Shown: positions 41,499 through 49,290 of the stretch, one piece after another
Layout: each line of letters opens with the position of its first letter
Numbering within the stretch: the first letter of the stretch is position 1
Source of the DNA: JAQBZY01 sp038117205
GTDB lineage: Bacteria; Pseudomonadota; Alphaproteobacteria; Rhodospirillales; Casp-alpha2
DNA: 64,000 nucleotides
Assembly: GCA_038117205.1 (NCBI GenBank)
Contig: JAYOFL010000001.1
Coordinates: forward strand, 70,681-134,680
Direction of reading: 5' to 3'
Notes under the pieces: generated by a model
What the model was told of the DNA's origin: nothing
The model's input: the letters and a program-made list of their open reading frames with translations, nothing else
The model's database searches: none
Position numbers and translations under genes: made by a program

Positions 41499-42395
41499 TC
41501 AGCCCGCCATCTTCGACGACAACAGATGTTCGAGGAACCGCGCCGCCGCGCCGGACAGCGCCGCCCGTTCCCGAACGCCGACCATGAACCCGCGTTCAGA
41601 CCAATCTTCGCGCAATTCGACGACGGCGAGGCCGTCGCTCACCGCGTAGGGTTCGACCACGGCGCGGGGCAGGATGCCGAGGCCGAGGTTCATCACCACC
41701 ATGCGCCTGACGCCGTCGAAGCTGCGCACGCGGACCGCCAGTTCGAGCACGCGGCCGGCGTCTTCCGCCAGCTTCGCGAATTGGCGAAACAGCGAGCTGC
41801 CGTCCTCCAGTCCGACGTGCGGATAGTCGAGGATATCGACGAAACGGACGCCGTCCCTGGCCGCGATCGGGTGACCGGCCGGCGCGATGACGCAGAGCCT
41901 GTCGGCGACGAAGGGAAACGCCTCGATGCCGTCGTGCCGGACGACGGCGGAGAAGATGCCGACGTCGACCTGACCGTCGGCGATGTCGTGGACGATGTCG
42001 TCCGACATCTGCTCGGCGAGCGCCAACTTCACCGCCGGGTGCTTGTCGCGGAACGACGCGAAAACGGCGGGCAGGAATTCGGCGATGGCGGACGGATTGG
42101 CGGCGACCCGCACCTGGCCCCGGTCCCCTTCCGCGTAGTCGGCGAGTTCCGCGGATGCGCGTTCGGCGAGACGCAGTATATTGCCGGCGTGCCTTAACAG
42201 CACCTCGCCGGCAGGGGTCGGCGCGACGCCGCGCACCTTTCTATATAAGACGGCGGTGCCAAGCCGGTGTTCGAGGTCGGAGAAGCGGCGACTGACGGCG
42301 GAAACGGCGATGTTCTGTTCCTCCGCCGCCGCAGAGATGGACCCGAGCCGTACCACCGCTTCGAAGAGACGCAGCGTGATCAGGTCGAAGTCCAT
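41499..42395 (-). CDS. LysR-family transcriptional regulator
   Basis: The 298-residue protein has an N-terminal helix-turn-helix (LRLFEAVVRLGSISAAAEEQ, ISRRFSDLEHRLGTAVLYRKVRG-like, about 8-55) and a periplasmic-binding-protein-like effector domain. It lies 10 nt downstream of the HMG-CoA lyase-like gene on the same strand, unusual for LysR (normally divergent), so it may be co-transcribed with and regulate that operon. A GTG immediately upstream (42398) is an alternative start. Confidence 0.88.
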   Translation of the reverse strand: MDFDLITLRLFEAVVRLGSISAAAEEQNIAVSAVSRRFSDLEHRLGTAVLYRKVRGVAPTPAGEVLLRHAGNILRLAERASAELADYAEGDRGQVRVAANPSAIAEFLPAVFASFRDKHPAVKLALAEQMSDDIVHDIADGQVDVGIFSAVVRHDGIEAFPFVADRLCVIAPAGHPIAARDGVRFVDILDYPHVGLEDGSSLFRQFAKLAEDAGRVLELAVRVRSFDGVRRMVVMNLGLGILPRAVVEPYAVSDGLAVVELREDWSERGFMVGVRERAALSGAAARFLEHLLSSKMAG

Positions 42396-42405
42396 CACCC
42401 GTCCG

Positions 42406-43335
42406 TCACGCCGCCGCCAGGGCGCGCTTCCTCGGCACGGCGCGGATGTGCCCGCCGGTGGCGACGCCCGGCAGTCGGGCGACCCGTTCGGCGACGTCGA
42501 GCAACTTGGCGAGGTCTATCCCCGTCGCGATGCCCATGTTCTCGAAGGTGAAGACAAGGTCCTCGCTCGCCGTGTTGCCGGTGGCGCCCGGCGCGAACGG
42601 ACAACCGCCGAGACCGGCGCAGGCGGCGTCGAACACCCGCACCCCGGCTTCGTAGGCGTAGAGCGCGTTGGCGACACCGAGCCCGAAGGTGTCGTGACCG
42701 TGAAACGCCCATGTTGCGTTCGCGCGGTCGCCGAAGCGCGTGCGGCAGCCGTCGACGACGCTTGCCACATGATCGGGAAACGCCCGGCCCGTGGTGTCGC
42801 AGAGACCGAATTCGCAGGCGAGGCCGTAGGCGAGCGACGCCTCGATACAGCGATAGACCCGGTCCTCCGGCACGCGGCCCTCGAACGGACAATCGAAGAC
42901 GGTGGCGACGTTGACGCGGAGCCGGAAGTCGTCCCTCTCCTTGCCGATGTCGATGACCCGGCCGAGTTCCTCGATGGAGTCTTCCGTCGAGCGGCGCACG
43001 TTGCTCTGGTTATGGCTTTCCGAGGCCGAGAAGACATAGACCAGATCGGCGATGCCGGCGGCGAGCGCCAACTCCGCGCCCTTCACGTTCGGGATCAGCG
43101 TCGACAGCCGGACGCCGGCTGGTCGCTGCACGCCCTTATGGACGTCGGCGGTGTCCTTCATCTGCGGCACAGCCTTCGGGCTCACGAAGGCGCCCGTCTC
43201 GATGCGTTGGAAGCCGGCGCCGACCAGCCCCTCGACGACGGCGATCTTGTCGGCGGTCTCGATCCAGGGGCCGACGACCTGAAAGCCGTCGCGCGGCGCC
43301 ACGTCGCAGATTTCGACAGTTCCCTTGGCGGTCAT
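42406..43335 (-). CDS. hydroxymethylglutaryl-CoA lyase family protein
   Basis: The 309-residue TIM-barrel enzyme belongs to the HMGL-like lyases: VAPRDGFQ (metal/arginine motif, about 12-19), HGHDTFGLGVAN with the metal-binding H-x-H (about 216-227) and the signature GLGGCPFAPGATGN with the catalytic cysteine (about 247-260). It cleaves a 3-hydroxy-3-methyl acyl-CoA, probably HMG-CoA to acetyl-CoA and acetoacetate. The ATG overlaps the stop of the CoA-transferase gene (ATGA), pointing to a CoA-activation-then-cleavage pathway. Confidence 0.88.
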   Translation of the reverse strand: MTAKGTVEICDVAPRDGFQVVGPWIETADKIAVVEGLVGAGFQRIETGAFVSPKAVPQMKDTADVHKGVQRPAGVRLSTLIPNVKGAELALAAGIADLVYVFSASESHNQSNVRRSTEDSIEELGRVIDIGKERDDFRLRVNVATVFDCPFEGRVPEDRVYRCIEASLAYGLACEFGLCDTTGRAFPDHVASVVDGCRTRFGDRANATWAFHGHDTFGLGVANALYAYEAGVRVFDAACAGLGGCPFAPGATGNTASEDLVFTFENMGIATGIDLAKLLDVAERVARLPGVATGGHIRAVPRKRALAAA

Positions 43336-44567
43336 ATGACGCCCTCCTCCTTCAACGCCCGCAAGTCGGCGTCCGACATGCCGAGCAGGCCCTTGAACAC
43401 CTCGTCGTTGTGTTCGCCGACGGCCGGCCCGGCCCAGGCGACGCCGCCCGATGCATGGCCCTCGAAATGCGGCACGACGCCCGGATGCATGATCTTGCCG
43501 AAGCGCGGGTCCTCGACCTCGCGCACCATGCCGCGGGCGCGGAATTGCGGATCGGCGGCGATGTCGGAGATGTCGTAGATGCGTGTCGCCGGCACGTCGG
43601 CCTCGATCATCATCCGGTCCAACTCGTCGAGGGTCTTGGTCCGCGACCACTCGGCGATCACCGCATCGAGGGCGACGGCATTGATCGTGCGCGACGGGTT
43701 GTCGCAGAAGCGCGGATCCTTGGCGAGTTCCGGCATGCCCATCTTTTCCGTCAGCCGTTCGAACAGCGCCTGCGAGTTGGCGCCGATCAGGAACCAGCGA
43801 TTGTCCTTGGTCGGATAGGCGTTCGACGGCGCCGTCGTGCGGATGGTCGAGCCCTGCGGCTGACGAATTTTTCCGAGATAACTGTATTCCGGAAGGATAC
43901 CCTCCAGGAGGCTTAGCACGCTCTCCGTCAACGCCACGTCGACGACGCGCGCCCCTTGCGGCTTGCGTCCGGCCTGACGCTCGAACAATGCGGCGAGCAA
44001 TCCTATCGCGGCATAGAGGCCGGCGACGCTGTCGCCCAGGCTGACGCCCGTGCGCACCGGCGGCAGGTCCGATTCTTCCTTCGGATATCCGGTCAGATGC
44101 CGGATGCCGCCGACCGCTTCGCCGATGACGCCGAAGGCGGCGCGTTTGTAATTCGGCCCCGACTGACCGTAGCCCGAGACGTGCACCAGGATGGCGTCCG
44201 GATTGACGGCGCCGATGCCCGCCGCGTCGAGGCCCCACTTGGCGAGTTGGCCCGGCTTGAAGTTCTCCACCACGGCGTCGACCTCGGCGATCAGCTTCTT
44301 CACCAACGCAATGCCGGCCGGTTTGCGGAGATCGACGGTGACGCTCTTCTTGTTGCGGCCGTGCACCGACCACCAGATCGAGGTCTGCTCGCCCAGCACC
44401 ATCTCGCCCCAGCCGCGCACGGGATCGCCGGTCTTCGGCGGCTCGACCTTGATGATCTCGGCGCCGAGATCGGCGAGGACGCGGGTGGCGAAGGGCGCGG
44501 CGATGAAGTGACCCAGTTCGAGAACGCGAAGTCCGTTCAGCGGACCGGTGACGGCGGCATCAGTCAT
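43332..44567 (-). CDS. family III CoA-transferase (CaiB/BaiF type)
   Basis: The 411-residue protein begins with the family motif GLRVLELGHFIAAPFATRVLADLGAEIIKVE, has ADAVVENFKPG-like and SGYGQSGP segments, and the catalytic aspartate in VSLGDSVAGLYA (about 155-166). It transfers CoA between carboxylates. With an HMGL-like lyase directly downstream, activation of 3-hydroxy-3-methylglutarate or a related diacid by succinyl-CoA or acetyl-CoA is a sensible guess. Start MTDAAVTGPL overlaps the VOC gene's stop by 8 nt; a more upstream codon (44603) lacks family similarity. Confidence 0.88.
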   Translation of the reverse strand: MTDAAVTGPLNGLRVLELGHFIAAPFATRVLADLGAEIIKVEPPKTGDPVRGWGEMVLGEQTSIWWSVHGRNKKSVTVDLRKPAGIALVKKLIAEVDAVVENFKPGQLAKWGLDAAGIGAVNPDAILVHVSGYGQSGPNYKRAAFGVIGEAVGGIRHLTGYPKEESDLPPVRTGVSLGDSVAGLYAAIGLLAALFERQAGRKPQGARVVDVALTESVLSLLEGILPEYSYLGKIRQPQGSTIRTTAPSNAYPTKDNRWFLIGANSQALFERLTEKMGMPELAKDPRFCDNPSRTINAVALDAVIAEWSRTKTLDELDRMMIEADVPATRIYDISDIAADPQFRARGMVREVEDPRFGKIMHPGVVPHFEGHASGGVAWAGPAVGEHNDEVFKGLLGMSDADLRALKEEGVI

Positions 44568-44958
44568 TCGTAACCTCGGAATCGTATTTGGAGACCTCGA
44601 CAAGATTGCGGTCGGGGTCGCGGAAATAGACGGATGTGATCGGGCCGGTGGCGCCGGTGCGCGGGCTCGGCATCAGTTCGATCTCGACCCCGGCGGCCTT
44701 GAGATGCGCGACCACGTCGGCGATGGGGGTGCGGGTGATCAGGCAGAAATCGCCGCCACCCGGCGTCGGGTGCGCCGCCTTGGGCTCCAGTTCCCGCCCG
44801 GCAGGGTGCAGGTTGATCTTCTGGCGGCCGAACTTGAGGGCGGTCCGGCCCGCGCCGAAGGTTTCCCGCGTCATGCCGAGGGCGCGTTCGTAGAAATCGC
44901 AGGTAGCGTCGATGTCGCGCACGGTCAGCACGAAGTGGTCGATACGGTCGATGAGCAC
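44560..44958 (-). CDS. VOC (glyoxalase/bleomycin resistance) superfamily protein
   Basis: The 132-residue protein has two beta-alpha-beta-beta-beta modules: IDHFVLTVRDIDATCDFYERALGM, and DFCLITRTPIADVVAHLKAAGVEIE with SVYFRDPDRNLVEVS at the end, giving the metal ligands His/Glu of the superfamily. GTG 44958 is chosen because GGGAGAAACGAC precedes it; longer in-frame starts extend into non-conserved sequence. It is first in the CoA-transferase/lyase unit, so it could epimerise or isomerise the acyl-CoA intermediate or a lactone; this is inference from position. Confidence 0.75.
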   Translation of the reverse strand: MLIDRIDHFVLTVRDIDATCDFYERALGMTRETFGAGRTALKFGRQKINLHPAGRELEPKAAHPTPGGGDFCLITRTPIADVVAHLKAAGVEIELMPSPRTGATGPITSVYFRDPDRNLVEVSKYDSEVTND

Positions 44959-45029
44959 GTCGTTTCTCCCCAATGGCGACACCATATCCAACGCGGACGG
45001 CGGCAACAAAACGTCGTTGCAGAAACCTT

Positions 45030-45048
45030 ATTTCGCGTTTTGCGAAAT
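45030..45048. promoter_or_regulatory. inverted repeat ATTTCGC-N5-GCGAAAT
   Basis: A perfect 7-bp inverted repeat with a 5-nt spacer lies in the AT-rich, 229-bp region between the divergent VOC operon and the small hypothetical gene. It is followed by TATATAGATAA. The position and symmetry suggest an operator for a dimeric regulator of one or both genes; the regulator is unknown. Confidence 0.5.
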
Positions 45049-45187
45049 TATATAGATAACTTTCTGATTTAGAGACACCTAAGGCCTTGCCGGAAGAAAC
45101 TTTATGTTTCTCAAGTCGTTAACTAAATTGTAAGCAGGCGTCACGTAACGGTAATGGTCATAAAACCGTTCGACCGTCGGAGGAAAC

Positions 45188-45667
45188 ATGGCCCTGTTCG
45201 GCAAAAAGAAGAAGACAGCCGCCGCGAAATACGACGGGCCGCCCATCGACGTCGAATGGGTCCGCAACCGCAACGGCAAGTTCCACCGCCTGATCCACCT
45301 GGACACCCTGGTCGAGGGCCTTTCCGGGATCGGCGGCGTCTACGTCATCTGGCATTCCGGCGTGAAGCCGAAGTGGGTCTACATCGACAAGGCGGCGGAC
45401 CTGGCTGGCGCCATCGACGCCGCGCTCGATAACAACGAGATCATGGACTACGAAAAGCACGGCGGCCTGTTCGTCACCTGGTCGCCGATCAAACCGGAAT
45501 TCCGGGGCGGCGTGCTGCGCTACCTGCACGACAACATGGACCCGGAAGTCCCGAACCCGGACGCCAAGAATTTGAAGGACGACCCGATCAAGGTCCTGGA
45601 GCCGAAGCGCCGCGACAAGCCGCCTTCGACCGATACGAAGACGATCGAGCCGTCTTCGACGACCTGA
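45188..45667 (+). CDS. conserved-looking hypothetical protein
   Basis: The 159-residue soluble protein has a very strong ribosome-binding site (GGAGGAAAC-ATG). It begins with a basic patch (FGKKKKTAAAKY), then IDVEWVRNRNGKFHRLIHLDTL, and the segment GGVYVIWHSGVKPKWVYIDKAADLAGAIDAAL (about 49-80), which loosely resembles the two strands of a GIY-YIG fold but without clear catalytic residues. The C-terminal 35 residues are charged and probably disordered. I do not recognise the family. It converges with ecm, stop to stop 6 nt apart, and its only visible neighbours are the EMC genes. Confidence 0.6.
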   Translation: MALFGKKKKTAAAKYDGPPIDVEWVRNRNGKFHRLIHLDTLVEGLSGIGGVYVIWHSGVKPKWVYIDKAADLAGAIDAALDNNEIMDYEKHGGLFVTWSPIKPEFRGGVLRYLHDNMDPEVPNPDAKNLKDDPIKVLEPKRRDKPPSTDTKTIEPSSTT

Positions 45668-45673
45668 TCGCGA

Positions 45674-47719
45674 TCAGGCCGCTTCCCTGGCCCTGTTCTC
45701 GACGATGCCGACGATGCCGTCGAGAATGGCGTTGAGATCGAAATCCTTCGGCGTGTAGACGGCGGCGACGCCGCTTTCCAACAATGCCTTCTCGTCGTCC
45801 GGCGGAATGATGCCGCCGACCACCACCGGCACTTCGCCGATGCCGGCCGCCGCCATCTTCTGGATCACGTCGGCGACGAGGGTCGTGTGCGATCCGGACA
45901 GGATCGACAGCCCGACCACGTGCACCCCTTCCTGCAATGCCGCCGAGACGATTTCGTCCGGCGTCAGGCGGATGCCCTCGTAGACCACCTCGACCCCGGC
46001 GTCGCGCGCCCGCATGGCGATCTGTTCGGCGCCGTTCGAGTGACCGTCCAGGCCCGGCTTGCCGACCAGCATCTTGAGGCGCGTGCCGAGCACTCTTTCC
46101 AGGTCCTCGACGCGGGCGCGGATCGCCGCCATGCCGTCCGGCGAGCGCGCGGCGGCGCCGCCGACGCCGGTTGGCGCGCGGTATTCGCCGAACACCTCGC
46201 GCAGCACACCGGCCCATTCGCCGGTCGTAACGCCGGCGTGCGCGCAGGCGATGGACGCCGGCATGACGTTCCTGTCTTCCGCCGCGGCGGCGCGGAGTTC
46301 CGCCAGCGCCGCGTCGGCGGCAGCTGAATCCCGGCCGGCCCGCCAGGCGCGGAGCCGCTCGACCTGCTCCTTCTCCGCCGACGCGTCGACGGCGAGGAAG
46401 GCGCCCTCGCCAGTCGCCCCATTGGTCGCCAGCGGCGACGGCTCGGCCTCGGTGAACTTGTTGACGCCGACGACGGTCATGGCGCCGCTCTCGATGGCGG
46501 CGAGCCGCTCGGCGTTCGATTCGACGAGGCGCCGCTTCATGTAGCTGTTCTCGACCGCGGCGACGGCGCCGCCCATGCCGGCGATGGTGGCTAGCTCGGC
46601 CAGGGCCTCTTCCTTGAGCGCCCGCACCTTGGCGTCGACGACGGGTGAGCCGTCGAAGAGATCGCCGTATTCCAGCAGATCCGTTTCGTAGGCGACGATC
46701 TGCTGCAGACGCAGCGACCATTGCTGGTCCCACGGGCGCGGCAGGCCGAGCGCCTCGTTCCAGGCCGGCAACTGCACGGCCCGCGCACGGGCGTTTTTGG
46801 AAAGCGTCACCGCCAGCATTTCGAGGAGAATGCGATAGACGTTGTTTTCCGGCTGCTGCTCGGTGAGACCGAGCGAGTTCACCTGCACGCCGTAGCGGAA
46901 GCGGCGCATCTTCTCGTCGGTGACGCCGTAGCGGTCCCGCGTGATCTCGTCCCAGAGTTCCGTGAAGGCGCGCATCTTGCACATCTCGGTGACGAAGCGG
47001 ACACCGGCGTTGACGAAGAAACTGATGCGGCCGACCACGTCGGCGAATTCCGCGTCCGGCACCTTGCCCGCCGCCTTGACGCCGTCCAGCACCTCGATGG
47101 CGATGGCCAACGCGAAGGCCAGTTCCTGCACCGGCGTCGCGCCCGCTTCCTGCAGATGGTACGAGCAGACGTTGATGGGGTTCCATTTCGGGATCTCCTT
47201 CACCGTGAACGCCACGGTGTCGGAGATGAGCCGGAGGCTCGGCGCCGGCGGGAAGATGTAGGTGCCGCGCGACAGGTACTCTTTCAGAATGTCGTTCTGC
47301 ACGGTGCCGGAGAGCTGGGCGCGCGCCGCGCCCTGACGCTCCGCCGTCGCCACATAGAGCGCCAGCAGCCACGCCGCCGGCGCGTTGATGGTCATGGACG
47401 TGTTCATCTTTTCGAGCGGAATGCCGTCGAACAGCGTCTGCATGTCGCCGAGATGCGAGATCGGCACGCCGACCTTGCCGACCTCGCCGCGCGCCAGCGG
47501 GTAATCGCTGTCGTAGCCGGTCTGCGTCGGCAGATCGAAGGCGACGGAAAGCCCCGTCTGACCCTTGCCGAGGTTGGCGCGGTAGAGCGCGTTCGAGGCG
47601 GCGGCGGAGGAATGGCCGGAATAGGTCCGGAACAGCCAGGGGCGGTCGCGTTCCGGCCGGGCATTGCCCTTCGCAGCCGCAGAACGGGCGCCGGCGCCCG
47701 CCTCGTAATTTTCTGCCAT
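45674..47719 (-). CDS. ecm: ethylmalonyl-CoA mutase Ecm (coenzyme B12-dependent)
   Basis: The 681-residue mutase converts (2R)-ethylmalonyl-CoA to methylsuccinyl-CoA. The N-terminal barrel begins RPWLFRTYSGHSSAAASN and has GLSVAFDLPTQTGYDSD (about 56-72) and TINAPAAWLLALY. The C-terminal cobalamin domain carries D-x-H-x2-G in KPGLDGHSNGAEQ (about 555-567), plus the later GSHTTLV and PVVVGGIIPPDD. Methylmalonyl-CoA mutase is the closest alternative, but the divergent ccr and nearby mcd, together with single-chain length near 680, favour Ecm. It shares a 223-bp control region with ccr. Confidence 0.92.
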   Translation of the reverse strand: MAENYEAGAGARSAAAKGNARPERDRPWLFRTYSGHSSAAASNALYRANLGKGQTGLSVAFDLPTQTGYDSDYPLARGEVGKVGVPISHLGDMQTLFDGIPLEKMNTSMTINAPAAWLLALYVATAERQGAARAQLSGTVQNDILKEYLSRGTYIFPPAPSLRLISDTVAFTVKEIPKWNPINVCSYHLQEAGATPVQELAFALAIAIEVLDGVKAAGKVPDAEFADVVGRISFFVNAGVRFVTEMCKMRAFTELWDEITRDRYGVTDEKMRRFRYGVQVNSLGLTEQQPENNVYRILLEMLAVTLSKNARARAVQLPAWNEALGLPRPWDQQWSLRLQQIVAYETDLLEYGDLFDGSPVVDAKVRALKEEALAELATIAGMGGAVAAVENSYMKRRLVESNAERLAAIESGAMTVVGVNKFTEAEPSPLATNGATGEGAFLAVDASAEKEQVERLRAWRAGRDSAAADAALAELRAAAAEDRNVMPASIACAHAGVTTGEWAGVLREVFGEYRAPTGVGGAAARSPDGMAAIRARVEDLERVLGTRLKMLVGKPGLDGHSNGAEQIAMRARDAGVEVVYEGIRLTPDEIVSAALQEGVHVVGLSILSGSHTTLVADVIQKMAAAGIGEVPVVVGGIIPPDDEKALLESGVAAVYTPKDFDLNAILDGIVGIVENRAREAA

Positions 47720-47820
47720 TCCCTGACTCCCCTTTATTCGAAAAAATCGCCCTTTACATTCTAGGCGAAACTAAATTGCGTCAACGGTGATTTTTCCGCG
47801 TCAGCGTAACAAATTGTGCG

Positions 47821-47849
47821 TTGCGAAGGAAAGCGGAAACGTTTATGGC
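47821..47849 (+). promoter_or_regulatory. candidate ccr promoter
   Basis: TTGCGA (47821-47826), 17 nt, TATGGC (47844-47849) fits a sigma-70-type promoter for ccr, with transcription starting near 47856. The downstream inverted repeat at 47859-47877 would then overlie the start region. The -10 is weak, so this is tentative. Confidence 0.4.
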
Positions 47850-47858
47850 TGGTATTGC

Positions 47859-47877
47859 GTTGCAGCAAAAATGCAAC
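47859..47877. promoter_or_regulatory. candidate PhaR-type operator in the ecm/ccr region
   Basis: GTTGCA-N7-TGCAAC is a perfect inverted repeat, and its left half also reads as the smaller palindrome TTGC-A-GCAA (47860-47868). The half-site TTGCA matches those of the TTGCAGTGCAA palindromes upstream of phaR and etfB, but the spacing differs (7 instead of 1). It could serve both divergent genes. Confidence 0.45.
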
Positions 47878-47942
47878 GTGGGGAGGGCGGGACGACGGGA
47901 GGCGTCCGGTCGTATCACCGTCAAACAACGACAGGGGGCCTT

Positions 47943-49223
47943 ATGTCGGAGACCGCGGAAATCATCGACTTCAATCGGGAACTGCCGAAGAAAGACCTTT
48001 ACGAGGTGGGCGAGATTCCGCCGCTCGGCCACGTGCCGAAAAACATGTACGCCTGGGCCATCCGCAAGGAGCGGCACGGCGAACCCAATTCCGCCATGCA
48101 GATCGAGGTCGTCGAAACACCGGAGCTCGACAGCCACGACGTGCTGATCATGGTGATGGCGGCGGGCGTCAACTACAACGGCGTCTGGGCCGCGCTCGGC
48201 AAGCCGATCTCGCCGTTCGACTATCACAAGGCCGAATACCACATCGCTGGCTCCGACGCGTCGGGCATCGTCTGGGCGGTCGGCGCCAAGGTGAAGCGAT
48301 TCAAGGTCGGCGACGAGGTCGTCGTGCATTGCAACCAGGACGACGGCGACGACGAGGAGTGCAACGGCGGCGATCCGATGTTCTCGACCAGCCAGCGCAT
48401 CTGGGGCTACGAGACGCCGGACGGTTCCTTCGCCCAGTTCTGCCGCGTGCAGGACCGCCAGTGCATGATGCGTCCGAAGCATCTGACCTGGGAAGAAAGT
48501 GCCTGCTACATGCTGACGCTGGCGACGGCGTACCGCATGCTGTTCGGCCATCGACCGCATATTCTGCGCCCGGGCCATAACGTGCTCGTGTGGGGTGCCT
48601 CGGGCGGTCTCGGTTCCATGGCCGTGCAGCTGATCGCCGTCGCCGGCGCGCATGCCATCGGCGTCATCTCGGAAGAGGACAAGCGCGACTTCGTTCTCGG
48701 CCTCGGCGCCAAGGGCGTCATCAACCGCAAGGACTTCAACTGCTGGGGCCAGCTTCCGCCGGTCAACGGCGAGGGGTTCGCCGAGTACATGAAGGAGACC
48801 CGCAAGTTCGGTAAGGCGATCTGGGACATCACCGGCAAGGGCAACGACGTCGACTTCGTGTTCGAGCATCCGGGCGAGGCCACCTTCCCGGTCAGCTGCA
48901 ACGTCGTGAAGCGCGGCGGCATGGTCGTGTTCTGCGCCGGCACCACCGGCTTCAACCTGACCATGGACGCGCGTTTCGTGTGGATGCGCCAGAAGCGTAT
49001 CCAGGGCAGCCACTTCGCCAACCTGATGCAGGCGAGCCAGGCCAACCAGTTGGTCATCGAACGCCGCATCGACCCGTGCATGTCGGAGGTGTTCTCCTGG
49101 GACGATATCCCGGAAGCGCACATGAAGATGCTCCGCAACCAGCACAAGCCGGGCAACATGGCGGTCCTGGTCCAGGCCAAGCTGCCGGGCCGGCGCACGA
49201 TCGAGGATTGCATCGAGGGTTGA
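47943..49223 (+). CDS. ccr: crotonyl-CoA carboxylase/reductase Ccr
   Basis: The 426-residue enzyme reductively carboxylates crotonyl-CoA to (2S)-ethylmalonyl-CoA with NADPH and CO2, the defining step of the ethylmalonyl-CoA pathway. The medium-chain dehydrogenase fold shows AAGVNYNGVWAALG (about 79-92), SDASGIVWAVG, the nucleotide loop VWGASGGLGSMAVQL (about 218-232) and QGSHFANLMQA, with the CO2-binding region near the conserved Asn and Phe-Glu of this family. Start ATG 47943 with AGGGGGCC. It heads a plus-strand unit with mcd and a GNAT gene, and diverges from ecm. Confidence 0.96.
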   Translation: MSETAEIIDFNRELPKKDLYEVGEIPPLGHVPKNMYAWAIRKERHGEPNSAMQIEVVETPELDSHDVLIMVMAAGVNYNGVWAALGKPISPFDYHKAEYHIAGSDASGIVWAVGAKVKRFKVGDEVVVHCNQDDGDDEECNGGDPMFSTSQRIWGYETPDGSFAQFCRVQDRQCMMRPKHLTWEESACYMLTLATAYRMLFGHRPHILRPGHNVLVWGASGGLGSMAVQLIAVAGAHAIGVISEEDKRDFVLGLGAKGVINRKDFNCWGQLPPVNGEGFAEYMKETRKFGKAIWDITGKGNDVDFVFEHPGEATFPVSCNVVKRGGMVVFCAGTTGFNLTMDARFVWMRQKRIQGSHFANLMQASQANQLVIERRIDPCMSEVFSWDDIPEAHMKMLRNQHKPGNMAVLVQAKLPGRRTIEDCIEG

Positions 49224-49290
49224 ACGGACGGCGGCTGTCGTATTTGCTGACACGCCGCCGTAACCTTCGTGTAACCGGGAGAGCGAGCGC

